Assembly (NCBI GenBank): GCA_029006155.1
Contig: JAQXGF010000008.1
Coordinates: forward strand, 1-64,000
Reading direction: 5' to 3'
DNA length: 64,000 nucleotides
Source: Lachnospiraceae bacterium
Lineage (GTDB): Bacteria; Bacillota; Clostridia; Lachnospirales; Lachnospiraceae
The position numbers and the translations under genes were made by a program. The notes beneath the pieces are model-generated. The model was not told where the DNA came from, did not search any database, and saw nothing but the letters and a program-made list of their open reading frames with translations. Position 1 is the stretch's first letter, and each line of letters opens with the position of its first letter. This document shows positions 39,000 through 48,062 of this stretch, one piece after another.

Positions 39000-40292
39000 A
39001 TGAAAAAACGGGGAATGGCAACGGTTCTTGCAGGTACGATGGTACTGAGTATGCTTGGAGGTTTTGCAGTCCAGGCAGATGAGGAGAGCTATGATCCGAT
39101 TACGATTCAGTTCTGGAATGGCTGGACCGGATCAGACGGACAGGTTCTGATGGAGTACGTAGACAAATTTAACGAGACCAATAAGTGGAATATCACAGTT
39201 GAAATGGACATGTCCTCTGAGTTCCGGGATAAGATCACGACAGCAATGGCGGCAGATGCAGCTCCGGCGCTGATTCTCGGAAACGCAGCAGATAAGTATA
39301 CGTATGACGGAAAGCTCAGAAAGCTCGATGAGATCTGGGATAATACGGATATCAAGAAGGAGGATTTCGTTTCTTCTTATCTGGATTCGCTGTCAACAGA
39401 TGACGGGCTGTATGGCGTACCGTTCCAGATCAGTTCGTATGTCATGTACTGGAATAAGGATCTGTTTGAAAAGGCGGGACTGGATCCGGAGACGCCGCCG
39501 GCGACCTATGATGAGTGGACGGAGATGGCACAGAAGCTCACGGATCCGGACAGCCACGTATATGGTTCCGGACTGAGCTACACCAATGTCGGGGCAGATG
39601 CCTGCATCATGCAGATGTTCGGAGGACTGGAAGTTACCGAGCAGGATGGAAAGTGGCATGCAAACTTTGAGAACAATCAGGGTTATATTGATTTTGTAAA
39701 ATGGTTTAAGACACAGTTTGATAATGGCTCCAATCCGACGGAATCCGATCTGGACACCATGTTTGTATCCAATCAGCTCGGCCTGTATATCACCGGTGCA
39801 TGGCTGATGGCGGATCTGAATACATATGGTATCAACTATGGCGTTACAACGCTGATAGAGACACCGGAAGGTGGAAAGCAGGCACCGTCGAATACACAGT
39901 GCTTTATGGTAACCAGTTCTGCAAGCGACGAGGAAGCACTTGCAGCAGAGCGCTTCATTTCCTGGTGGCATACAGGAAATGATGACGAAGCAATCGAAGA
40001 TACTGCTGTTTATGCATGGTCTGACCGGATCGGTTATCCGACCTATTACATTCCGGTAGCAGACAGCGAAGGCTATCAGAACAATGCCAATATGAAGGCG
40101 ATCACTGTTACAGATCCGGAGTACTGCATGGATTCCGTAGCACCTGGTAATTTCCGCGCATGGGCACCGATCCTGAGCGGACCGCTGACACAGTTCTTTA
40201 ATACCATGACGTTTGACGAAGATACGTCCACGGTTCTGGAAGACTGCCAGGAGGAAGCAGAACGTATCATCAATGAGGAGTATGGATATTAA
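39000..40292 (+). CDS. Carbohydrate ABC transporter substrate-binding protein 1
   Basis: A 430-residue family-1 solute-binding protein. Signal peptide (MKKRGMATVLAGTMVLSMLG) with a type-I-like site VQADEE; there is no lipobox Cys. The mature start is ITIQFWNGWTGSDGQVLMEY, close to the paralogue at 45849, and the body shows YGVPFQISSYVMYWNKDLFE. It delivers an unidentified sugar or glycoside to the permeases encoded just upstream. A terminator follows at 40342. Confidence 0.9.
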   Translation: MKKRGMATVLAGTMVLSMLGGFAVQADEESYDPITIQFWNGWTGSDGQVLMEYVDKFNETNKWNITVEMDMSSEFRDKITTAMAADAAPALILGNAADKYTYDGKLRKLDEIWDNTDIKKEDFVSSYLDSLSTDDGLYGVPFQISSYVMYWNKDLFEKAGLDPETPPATYDEWTEMAQKLTDPDSHVYGSGLSYTNVGADACIMQMFGGLEVTEQDGKWHANFENNQGYIDFVKWFKTQFDNGSNPTESDLDTMFVSNQLGLYITGAWLMADLNTYGINYGVTTLIETPEGGKQAPSNTQCFMVTSSASDEEALAAERFISWWHTGNDDEAIEDTAVYAWSDRIGYPTYYIPVADSEGYQNNANMKAITVTDPEYCMDSVAPGNFRAWAPILSGPLTQFFNTMTFDEDTSTVLEDCQEEAERIINEEYGY

Positions 40293-40341
40293 GCTGGGAC
40301 GGACGCTCCGGAGCACAATTGAAAGAAGTTTATGAAGGATG

Positions 40342-40373
40342 CAGGGGGAGTGCGATGCCACTCCCCCTGTTTA
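40342..40373 (+). terminator. Terminator after sugar-binding protein 1
   Basis: Perfect 11-bp stem cagggggagtg (40342-40352) / cactccccctg (40359-40369), followed by a short T-run (tttat). Confidence 0.75.
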
Positions 40374-40394
40374 TGCTAAAAGAAAAGGAGTGGA

Positions 40395-40423
40395 TTGAGC
40401 TTTTGTTTTGGATGTGATAAAAT
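40395..40423 (+). promoter_or_regulatory. Promoter of the tandem LacI genes
   Basis: TTGAGC (40395-40400), 17 bases, TAAAAT (40418-40423). It precedes the LacI gene at 40473 by 50 bases. Confidence 0.6.
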
Positions 40424-40472
40424 TATCCTGTATTTGTCAGAACTAAGATAAGAAAGAGATGGAGCGTGGCAG

Positions 40473-41519
40473 ATGGCAAGAACAGCGACAGTACAGATCA
40501 AACAGATTGCAGAACGGGTGGGGTTATCCCCGAGTACCGTATCCATTGTCCTGAACGAACGTGGGGATGAAATGCGGATTTCGAAGGAATCCCAGAGAAG
40601 AGTTCTCGAAGCTGCAAAAGAGATGAGTTACCGTCCGGCAGGGAATGCGCGGCATCCGCGGACGACAGCAGAGGATCAGGCAGAAAAAATAGTTGGAGTA
40701 TTCTGGAATGAGAGCTTTGGCGAAGATACGATGAGCCGCTATTTTTCCGGATTGTTTAAGGCATCAGAAGAGAATCATTATGATGTGGAATTTGTAGTGA
40801 AAATGTTCCGGAATGGTGAACTTTCTGCGTTAAGGGATCATATGACCCGGAAGCGCTACAGTGGGATACTGATCTGTGGCGTTTCAAGTGCAGATCTGGA
40901 ATATCTGAACGGGCAGGAATTTGATGTTCCAATTGTTGTAAACCGTCCAAGTAATAAATTCAGCAGTGTCTGCGCAGATGCCTATGAGATCGGCGCAGAG
41001 TGTGCACGGATGTTTGCAAAGAGGGGATTTCGTACGGCCGGAATTCTGAGTGCGAATGCCGGAAGTATCGGAATCGGACTGCGGGAGCTTGGTTTTTTAA
41101 ATGAATGCAGATCCGGCGGCCTTACGGTACGGGATGAGTGGATCGTAAAAGGCGAGAGCATGGATATGGAGACCGGGTATGAATGTGCAAAAGTTTTCTC
41201 TGAAATGAAAGAGCGTCCGGAAGGGCTCTTTATTCTGCTTGATTCTCTTGCACTTGGGGCGATGATGCAGTTTAAAGGCTCTGATATCAAAATTCCGGAG
41301 GAGATGTCGATTGTGGCGTACGGATTAAATCCGATGCTGCGGCATATTTCCCCATCTGTTACGATGATTGGAAATTCCATGGTGGATACTGGAAAAAATG
41401 CAATTGATATCCTGATGACGGTGATGAACAACAAGATCAGTATGCCAATCAGCAAACTGATCCCATTAAAATATGAATTCGGGGAGACCTTCCGACCGGC
41501 GGAACCGGAAAGAAAGTGA
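40473..41519 (+). CDS. LacI-family transcriptional regulator
   Basis: A 348-residue repressor with N-terminal HTH (QIKQIAERVGLSPSTVSIVL, then NERGDEMRIS) and an effector domain (PIVVNRPSNKFSSVCADAYE; EGLFILLDSLALGAMM). First of two tandem LacI genes; its TGA overlaps the next open frame. Recognition helices nearly match those of the neighbours, so the three may bind overlapping sites while sensing different ligands (inference). Confidence 0.9.
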   Translation: MARTATVQIKQIAERVGLSPSTVSIVLNERGDEMRISKESQRRVLEAAKEMSYRPAGNARHPRTTAEDQAEKIVGVFWNESFGEDTMSRYFSGLFKASEENHYDVEFVVKMFRNGELSALRDHMTRKRYSGILICGVSSADLEYLNGQEFDVPIVVNRPSNKFSSVCADAYEIGAECARMFAKRGFRTAGILSANAGSIGIGLRELGFLNECRSGGLTVRDEWIVKGESMDMETGYECAKVFSEMKERPEGLFILLDSLALGAMMQFKGSDIKIPEEMSIVAYGLNPMLRHISPSVTMIGNSMVDTGKNAIDILMTVMNNKISMPISKLIPLKYEFGETFRPAEPERK

Positions 41520-41536
41520 GAAACGGAGAGACGAAT

Positions 41537-42586
41537 ATGGCAGCGAAAAGACAGGGAAGTGTACAGATCAAACAGATTGCGGAAGCACTTGGGGTCTCAG
41601 CCGGAACAGTATCCATTGTCCTGAATGGCCGTGGAGATGCAATGCGCATTTCAAAAGAAACGCAGAAACGGGTGCGGGACATGGCAAAAGAGATGAATTA
41701 CCAGCCCAACATTTATGCAAGAAGACTCAGAGGTGCAGCGCATGAGAAAGCGGGGAGGGTGATTGCGGTTCTGTGGAACAGTGCATATTCCGACCTGATG
41801 ATGGGACAGTTCATTCGAGGACTCCATGAATACCAGAAAAAGCATGATTGCAAAATGGAATTTTATGTGCAGATGTTTGAAAATGATAAACTGAATGAAA
41901 TGCAGGATCTTCTGACACCGTTGCGGTTCAGTGCTGCCATTGTCTGCGGAATATCGGATCTGGATTCGGAGTTTCTGAACAATACCAGATTTGATCTTCC
42001 GATTCTGGTACTGTTTCGAAGCGAGGAACGGTATCACTGTATTTATGGAGACGATTATGCCGTGGGAAGCAGTATAGCCAGGCTTCTGTCCGGCCACGGG
42101 CATAAAAAGGTCGGCCTGATCGGCTGTTCTAAAAAGGGGCGCAGCGGCAGTATGCGGATGATGGGCTTTCTGGAAGCATGCGAACAGGAGGGGGTTCAGG
42201 TAAAGACACAGTGGCATATTGAAAAGCAGGAGCGCAATTGTGAGGCGGGATACGCGGCGATGCAGGAGATTCTGCAGCAGGAGGAGCATCCAACGGCGAT
42301 ATTTTCGGCTGCAAATGAACAGGCATTTGGGATTGTACTTGCATGCAGGGAGGCAGAAGTCCGTATTCCGGAAGATCTGGAACTGATTGTATACGGAGAT
42401 AATGATGCATTTGCGTATTTTTCACCGTCGATCAGTGCAGTGTACCTGTCTTTGGAGAAGGTGGCAGAAGCATCGGCAGAACTGCTTGAGATGGTCATGA
42501 ACCACGCGATCACCCTTCCGATGGCCAGGCTGATGCAGGCAGAATATGTATTTCGAGACAGTTGTGCCGGGTTTGACCGGCGATAG
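41537..42586 (+). CDS. LacI-family transcriptional regulator
   Basis: A 349-residue repressor from ATG 41537 (ggag at 41525-41528); an overlapping GTG at 41516 is less likely. HTH QIKQIAEALGVSAGTVSIVL then NGRGDAMRIS, and effector domain with LPILVLFRSEERYHCIYGDD and TAIFSAANEQAFGIVLACRE. Probably arose by duplication of its neighbour. Followed by an operator candidate and a MATE gene. Confidence 0.9.
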   Translation: MAAKRQGSVQIKQIAEALGVSAGTVSIVLNGRGDAMRISKETQKRVRDMAKEMNYQPNIYARRLRGAAHEKAGRVIAVLWNSAYSDLMMGQFIRGLHEYQKKHDCKMEFYVQMFENDKLNEMQDLLTPLRFSAAIVCGISDLDSEFLNNTRFDLPILVLFRSEERYHCIYGDDYAVGSSIARLLSGHGHKKVGLIGCSKKGRSGSMRMMGFLEACEQEGVQVKTQWHIEKQERNCEAGYAAMQEILQQEEHPTAIFSAANEQAFGIVLACREAEVRIPEDLELIVYGDNDAFAYFSPSISAVYLSLEKVAEASAELLEMVMNHAITLPMARLMQAEYVFRDSCAGFDRR

Positions 42587-42627
42587 AAAGAGAGCTCCTG
42601 AGGATGGAGTTTTCTTTTTGAAGAAAA

Positions 42628-42643
42628 GCTAAAACGAAATAGC
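42628..42643. promoter_or_regulatory. LacI-type operator candidate
   Basis: gctaaaacgaaatagc, differing in one base from the site at 25189. It lies 37 bases upstream of the MATE start codon. I see no clear promoter next to it, so it may act as a roadblock to read-through from the LacI genes. Confidence 0.6.
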
Positions 42644-42679
42644 ATTTAGTTTGTAAAAATAAAAAACAGGAGGAGAATC

Positions 42680-44038
42680 ATGCGTGGGTTTGTGAAAGAA
42701 AAAGAATTTTATAAACAGGCGGCCTGTATTGCGATTCCGATCTCACTTCAGTCGGTGATTACGATTGGTGTGAGTATGATGGATAATATTATGGTCGGGG
42801 CATTGGGCGAGACAGCACTGTCGGCCGTGGCACTTGCAAATCAGTTCATTGGTATTTATCAGATCGGCTGTATGGGAATCGGAATGGGAGCCAGTGTACT
42901 GACTGCAAGGTTCTGGGGGATGAGGGATATTTCATCGCTGAAAAAGGTAGTGACGATCATGTTTCGGATCTGTATCGGACTTGCAGTGCTTGTATTCATG
43001 GCACCAACGCTGCTGATACCGGATCGGCTGATGGGGATTTATACAGAGGAGGCAGAGGTAATTGCACAGGGAGTACTTTATTATCGATGGATGGTACCGT
43101 GCTATCTGCTTCATGGCCTTACACTGACATCTACCTTGATTCTCAGAAGCGCAGGCCAGGTTCGGATTCCGCTTGCAAGTTCTGCAGGAGCCTTTTTTGT
43201 AAATATATTTTTTAACTATATTTTTATTTTCGGAAAACTGGGTGCGCCGAAAATGGGAGTGCAGGGTGCGGCACTTGGCACTTTGCTTGCAAGAGTTTTT
43301 GAGTTTGTATTTATCTGTGGGTATTTTTTTGGAAAAGATCAGAAAATCGGATACCGGATCAAAGATCTGTTTGGGAAATGTGGTTCACTGCTCGGAGAAT
43401 ATATAAGGGTGGCACTTCCGGTGGTCGTTTCTGATACACTGTTGGCACTTGGAAATACAGCTGTGGCGATGGTTATGGGACGGATTGGAAGTGGATTCGT
43501 ATCTGCAAATTCTATTACGGCAGTGATTCAGCAGATTAGTACGGTTCTGATTCAGGGCATCTGCCATGCAGGGTGCATTATTACCGGGCATACACTTGGA
43601 CGCGGAGAGCAGGAAAAAGCGCAGGAACAGGCATGGACTTTTTTGTGGCTCGGAGCGATTGTGGGGGCTGCAGGAGCAGGGATTATTTTACTGATCCGTT
43701 CTTATGTAATTGGATTTTATAACATTACACCGGAAACAAAGCAGATTGCGTGGAAACTTATGGATGCGATTGCATTGATTGTGGTATTTCAGTCAGTCAA
43801 TGGAGTGATGACCAAAGGTGTGCTCCGTGGCGGTGGGGATACCCGTTTCCTGATGGTGGCAGATGTTCTGTTCCTCTGGATTGTATCCGTTCCGCTCGGA
43901 GCACTTGCCGGGCTGTACTGGCATCTGGATGCCTTCTGGATCTATGTATTTTTGAAATTGGATCAGGTGATAAAGGCAGTCTGGTGCATATTTCGTTTAA
44001 AGAGCCGAAAGTGGATTAAGATGCTTTCGGCGCAGTAA
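42680..44038 (+). CDS. MATE family efflux transporter
   Basis: A 452-residue pump with twelve membrane segments: AIPISLQSVITIGVSMMDNI, VGALGETALSAVALANQF, and GGDTRFLMVADVLFLWIVSV near the end. RBS is aggaggag at 42668-42675. Its stop lies three bases from the stop of the convergent MATE gene. The operator candidate upstream ties it to the hydrolase regulon; a plausible role is export of hydrolysis products (inference). Confidence 0.9.
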   Translation: MRGFVKEKEFYKQAACIAIPISLQSVITIGVSMMDNIMVGALGETALSAVALANQFIGIYQIGCMGIGMGASVLTARFWGMRDISSLKKVVTIMFRICIGLAVLVFMAPTLLIPDRLMGIYTEEAEVIAQGVLYYRWMVPCYLLHGLTLTSTLILRSAGQVRIPLASSAGAFFVNIFFNYIFIFGKLGAPKMGVQGAALGTLLARVFEFVFICGYFFGKDQKIGYRIKDLFGKCGSLLGEYIRVALPVVVSDTLLALGNTAVAMVMGRIGSGFVSANSITAVIQQISTVLIQGICHAGCIITGHTLGRGEQEKAQEQAWTFLWLGAIVGAAGAGIILLIRSYVIGFYNITPETKQIAWKLMDAIALIVVFQSVNGVMTKGVLRGGGDTRFLMVADVLFLWIVSVPLGALAGLYWHLDAFWIYVFLKLDQVIKAVWCIFRLKSRKWIKMLSAQ

Positions 44039-44041
44039 CAT

Positions 44042-45487
44042 TCAAGACTGTTTCTGACATATTTCTTTCCACTTTCCGGAGCGGTAGCGCAGGGCAATGA
44101 TGCCGGCCCGCAGTACCTGATCGGTTGTAATGGCAAGCCATGCACCAGGAAGCCCCCAGTGCAGATACCGGATGGTGAAAATGGCAAGACCTGGGCGGAG
44201 AAGCATTACCGTAAAAAAGGTAAGCTTGGCGACAAATTTTGTGTCACCGGCTCCGCGCAGCGCTCCGGAAACAATAAACTGGGAGGATTGAAACGGCTGG
44301 ATAAAGGCAACAATCCAGAAAATATCCACACAGATTGAGATACAGGCTTCATCATTTGTGTAAAGGGAGGATAATGGCCGACCAAAGAGCACAAAGCTGA
44401 TGCCAAGCAGAATCGCGACAATCATACCGGCACGCCGGCAACGGCTTGTGTAGGCCTGGGCCATATCTGGACGGCGTTTGCCGAGGCTTTGTCCCATAAG
44501 CGAGGTTGCAGAGATAGAAAAGACCTGTCCGTTCATCAGGGTGAGTGACTGAATGTTCATGCAAATCTGATGAGCTGCAAAGTCCAGCGTGCCAAGTGAA
44601 GCAACTGATTTTGAAAAGATCATGGATCCAACCCGCATCATAAACTGCTCCAGGGCAGCCGGCAGGCCGATCTGCATGATTTCCCGGATATCCTCCGGAA
44701 CAGGAGAAAATGGATCTTTTCGGCTGATGTGCAGATAACAGGATTTTCTCGCGATGGCGAAAAAGGCAAGAAAGCAGGCGACGATCTGACTGATTGCGGT
44801 GGCATAGGAGGCACCTGCAACTTCTAATCGCGGAAATCCCATTTTTCCTCCAATAAGCAGGTAGTTCAGGATGATATTTACAAGGTTGGCAATGGAGTTA
44901 TAGTACATGGCAGTTTTTGAGTCGCCAATCCCACGAAGAACTGCTGTGATAACGCTTGTGAGTGCAAAAAATAAGAAGCTGGCCATCTGAATCTGCAGAT
45001 AAGCAGTGCCTGCGCTTAAAATGTGTTCATCTGCGGCACCCATAAAGCGTACCAGAGGGCGGGAAAACAGAAAACCGGTGACGGAAACAAGAATGGCAAG
45101 GAGCAGATTCAACAGAAGCGCCTGACGGGTATAAGAGCGGGCTTTTTCCTGCTTTCCTGCCCCTTTTGCCTGGGCGACAAGAGCAGTAGCACCGACGTTG
45201 ATGGACATGGACATCGTCATCAGAATGAATTTGGGCTGAGTCGTAAGCCCCACTGCGGAAATTGCCCACGTACCAAGCCCGCCGACCATGATCATATCCA
45301 TCATGGAAACAAGAGAACTGAGCATCAGCTCAACCGTTGCGGGAAGGGCAATGCGTAAAATATCCTGATACAGCATGGAAGAAGTAATACCATCTGGCAG
45401 ATGTTTTGAGACACGTTCGCTTTTCATATCACTGTCAGATCCATCCGGAAGCTGCTCAAGCGCAAAAGAATGGTTTTTTGAGTACAA
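44042..45487 (-). CDS. MATE family efflux transporter
   Basis: A 481-residue pump if started at TTG 45487 behind ggaggg; ATG 45427 is another option. The open frame from 45547 is ruled out because the promoter at 45538-45566 would start the RNA after it. Membrane part begins ILRIALPATVELMLSSLVSM, with VGGLGTWAISAVGLTTQPKF. Convergent with the other MATE gene, but of a different subgroup, and divergent from sugar importer 2. Confidence 0.88.
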   Translation of the reverse strand: MYSKNHSFALEQLPDGSDSDMKSERVSKHLPDGITSSMLYQDILRIALPATVELMLSSLVSMMDMIMVGGLGTWAISAVGLTTQPKFILMTMSMSINVGATALVAQAKGAGKQEKARSYTRQALLLNLLLAILVSVTGFLFSRPLVRFMGAADEHILSAGTAYLQIQMASFLFFALTSVITAVLRGIGDSKTAMYYNSIANLVNIILNYLLIGGKMGFPRLEVAGASYATAISQIVACFLAFFAIARKSCYLHISRKDPFSPVPEDIREIMQIGLPAALEQFMMRVGSMIFSKSVASLGTLDFAAHQICMNIQSLTLMNGQVFSISATSLMGQSLGKRRPDMAQAYTSRCRRAGMIVAILLGISFVLFGRPLSSLYTNDEACISICVDIFWIVAFIQPFQSSQFIVSGALRGAGDTKFVAKLTFFTVMLLRPGLAIFTIRYLHWGLPGAWLAITTDQVLRAGIIALRYRSGKWKEICQKQS

Positions 45488-45537
45488 AATACAGATCCCT
45501 CCCTTATGATAAAGATAATTAAGCAGAATATGAAGAT

Positions 45538-45566
45538 ATATTAGCATTGTGGTATGGTGATGTCAA
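45538..45566 (-). promoter_or_regulatory. Promoter of the minus-strand MATE gene
   Basis: On the minus strand: TTGACA (45566-45561), 17 bases, TAATAT (45543-45538). The operator candidate at 45574 is eight bases upstream of its -35. Confidence 0.75.
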
Positions 45567-45573
45567 TAAAAAA

Positions 45574-45589
45574 GCTAAAACGAAAATGC
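45574..45589. promoter_or_regulatory. LacI-type operator candidate
   Basis: gctaaaacgaaaatgc, the third member of the GCTAAAACGNAA family. It lies in the 361-base divergent region between the MATE gene and sugar importer 2. Two further gctaaa half-sites follow at 45633-45655. The rest of the region is A-rich with nothing else visible. Confidence 0.6.
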
Positions 45590-45743
45590 AAATACTGGAA
45601 AAGAAAAAGAAATGATAAAAACAGGAGAAGTAAAGCTAAACAGCTAAAATATAACAAATAACCAATGAAAATGACTGAAAAGCGTTGAATAGAAGAAAAA
45701 TATGTGAATTATGGAGAAAAAAGTGAGAGAAAAAGCTTTTGCA

Positions 45744-45772
45744 TTGACAAAAAACAGCAAAATAAATATAAT
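45744..45772 (+). promoter_or_regulatory. Consensus promoter of sugar importer 2
   Basis: TTGACA (45744-45749), 17 bases, TATAAT (45767-45772): a perfect sigma-A promoter, matching in quality the one at 25138. Confidence 0.85.
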
Positions 45773-45789
45773 AAAACTACTAAATATTA

Positions 45790-45805
45790 TAGCAAAACAT
45801 TGCTA
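45790..45805. promoter_or_regulatory. Operator candidate tagcaa-aaca-ttgcta
   Basis: Perfect 6-bp inverted repeat with a 4-base spacer, 18 bases after the -10 of a perfect promoter, a classical repression position. It shares the TAGCAA/TTGCTA arms with the palindrome at 38845. Confidence 0.65.
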
Positions 45806-45848
45806 GATATAAGTGCGGAAACACAAAAAACAAATGGAGGGAAAAGGA

Positions 45849-47132
45849 ATGAGAACAAAGAAATATGCGAAAATGATGGCTATAGTTTTAGCAGCAGCTT
45901 CCCTGTCTGGCGCTGGTATGAGTGCAATGGCAGAGGAGTCATATGAACCTGTTACAGTGAAATTCTGGAATGGCTGGACCGGTAACGACGGGGAAGTTCT
46001 GATGGATATGGTGGATGAGTTCAATGATGAAAATCCGTACAATATTACGATAGAAATGGATATTAACAGCGATTTTCAAAATAAAATTGCAGCTTCTTTT
46101 GCGGCAGATGAAGGCCCGGATATGATTATCGGAGTCCATACTTATAAATTTACTTATCCAGATTATCTGATTGATATGAATGAAGTTTTTGATAAGACTT
46201 CTCTGGAAAAAAGCGATTGGGTGCAGTCCATGATGGATACCTGCAGCCTGGATGACAGAACTTATATACTTCCATTCCAGTGCACAGGTCGATATATGTA
46301 CTGGAATAAAGATCTGTTTGAAGCTGCCGGACTGGATCCGGATACGCCGCCGGCATCTTATGAAGAATGGACAGAGATGGCTTCAAAGATCACAGATGCA
46401 GATAACAATGTATATGGATCGGGTGTTTCCTATACAGACGTATCTTCCAATCTGCAGGTGATGCAGCGCTTTGGCGGTCAGTATCTGAGCCTTACTGATG
46501 ATGGCGGATATGTTCCGAATTTTGAAGGGAATGCCGGATATAAGAAATTTCTTGAATGGTTTAAAGGTATGATGGACAGCGGAGACAATCCTATGGAATC
46601 CGATACATCATCTATGATGACGGCGGGGCAGGTCGGGATCATGTGCTCAGGCGCATGGCTGAATCAGGGTCTGCAGGAAGTTGGACTGAATTACGGCGTA
46701 TCGGTATTGCCGTATGGTGATGCAGGGGCGATGAATCCTTGCACCGTAGCTGGATTTGCAGTTACGAAGTATGCGAGTGAAGAAGCAAAGGAGGCATGCT
46801 TCCGGTTCCTTGAGTGGTGGTATAAGGGATTTGAAGATACCGATACGACAGCAGTGGAGCACTGGTCACTGGATCTTGGCTATCCGTCTGTATATACTCC
46901 GGTTACACAGGATGAAAGATATAAGACGAGTGAACTGCTTATGGCGATGACGGCAGATCCGGATGTTGATACAACTTACATGGCACCGAGCAGCTTCCCG
47001 GAGCCATTCCTGCTTGCAAATGAAGTAATTGATCCACTGATTCAGTCGGTAATTGCGCAGGGTGCAGATGTGGATGAAACACTTACGAAAGCACAGTCAG
47101 ATGCGGAAGCCGTAATAGAAAAGATAAAGTAA
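45849..47132 (+). CDS. Carbohydrate ABC transporter substrate-binding protein 2
   Basis: A 427-residue binding protein from ATG 45849 (ggagg at 45836-45840). Signal peptide MRTKKYAKMMAIVLAAASLS with a type-I-like site AMAEES, again without a lipobox Cys. Mature start VTVKFWNGWTGNDGEVLMDM, then FQCTGRYMYWNKDLFEAAGL; clearly paralogous to binding protein 1. First gene of importer 2, with both permeases following. Confidence 0.9.
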   Translation: MRTKKYAKMMAIVLAAASLSGAGMSAMAEESYEPVTVKFWNGWTGNDGEVLMDMVDEFNDENPYNITIEMDINSDFQNKIAASFAADEGPDMIIGVHTYKFTYPDYLIDMNEVFDKTSLEKSDWVQSMMDTCSLDDRTYILPFQCTGRYMYWNKDLFEAAGLDPDTPPASYEEWTEMASKITDADNNVYGSGVSYTDVSSNLQVMQRFGGQYLSLTDDGGYVPNFEGNAGYKKFLEWFKGMMDSGDNPMESDTSSMMTAGQVGIMCSGAWLNQGLQEVGLNYGVSVLPYGDAGAMNPCTVAGFAVTKYASEEAKEACFRFLEWWYKGFEDTDTTAVEHWSLDLGYPSVYTPVTQDERYKTSELLMAMTADPDVDTTYMAPSSFPEPFLLANEVIDPLIQSVIAQGADVDETLTKAQSDAEAVIEKIK

Positions 47133-47163
47133 GAGAAAATGAAAAGCGACAGGGGAGGCTTGC

Positions 47164-48051
47164 ATGGATAAGTTTAGAGAATACTGGAATAAACCAGCAC
47201 ATATAGCGTATTTATTTATTGCTCCGGCTATGATTTTGTTGCTGCTCTTCAACATCATACCACTGATTGCTTCACTTGTGATCAGTACGTTTGATGTAAG
47301 TATGACATTAAACGATGCCCGGTTTGTCGGATTGGGAAATTTTGTGGAAGCCTTCCATGACAGCCGCTTTTGGAACAGTATGTGGGTAACCATTAAATGG
47401 ACTCTGGTAGAAATGCCGGTTCAGGTGATTGTGGCGCTGCTTCTTGCGGCGCTGCTGACAAAGAACACATGGTTTAATAAGTTTTGCAGAGGTGTTTATT
47501 TTCTTCCTATTATATGTTCGGCAACTGCAGTTTCTATCATGTGGCGGATTATTCTGAATTCCAATGTGGGTTATATTACGTTTTTGCTGAATAAGCTTGG
47601 ATTTGGGAAAATTAATTTTATGAATAATCCGGGTGTGACATTTTATGTAATCGTTTTCATGTCTGTCTGGAAGTCATTTGGAATCTCGACGATTATTTTA
47701 GTTTCGGCCATGCAAAATGTACCAAGAGTGCTTTATGAGGCGGCTGAGTTGGATCGCGCCGGGAAGATCCGGCAGTTCTTCAGCATTACGTTGCCGGGGA
47801 TTGCTCCGTCACTCTGGTATGTTGTGATGACGAGAATTATTGGCTCCCTTCAGGTGTTTGATATTGTATATACGACAACAGGTGGCGGCCCGAATTTCAC
47901 AACAGAGACACTGGTGACCTATGTATATACCAGAGCATTTGAAGTAAACAGGATGGGATATGCAACTGCTGTTTCGGAATGCCTTTTTGGATTGATTCTG
48001 GTGATTACGATCTGTCTGTACAGTCGCATGCTGAAGCAGGAAAATGAGTAG
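47164..48051 (+). CDS. Carbohydrate ABC transporter permease (MalF/UgpA type)
   Basis: A 295-residue permease, paralogue of the gene at 37117, with shared blocks such as FCRGVYFLPIICSATAVSIM and the EAA loop (VLYEAAELDRAGKIRQFFSI). RBS is gggaggc (47153-47159). Pairs with the next permease. Confidence 0.92.
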   Translation: MDKFREYWNKPAHIAYLFIAPAMILLLLFNIIPLIASLVISTFDVSMTLNDARFVGLGNFVEAFHDSRFWNSMWVTIKWTLVEMPVQVIVALLLAALLTKNTWFNKFCRGVYFLPIICSATAVSIMWRIILNSNVGYITFLLNKLGFGKINFMNNPGVTFYVIVFMSVWKSFGISTIILVSAMQNVPRVLYEAAELDRAGKIRQFFSITLPGIAPSLWYVVMTRIIGSLQVFDIVYTTTGGGPNFTTETLVTYVYTRAFEVNRMGYATAVSECLFGLILVITICLYSRMLKQENE

Positions 48052-48062
48052 GAGGGAAGAAG

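Noticed and set aside
39393..40361. 322-codon open frame on - strand
   Set aside because: Antisense to sugar-binding protein 1; Cys-rich nonsense with no domain.
42587..42627. Terminator after the second tandem LacI gene
   Set aside because: Only a 4-bp stem (ctcc/ggag) with a broken T-run; too weak to call.
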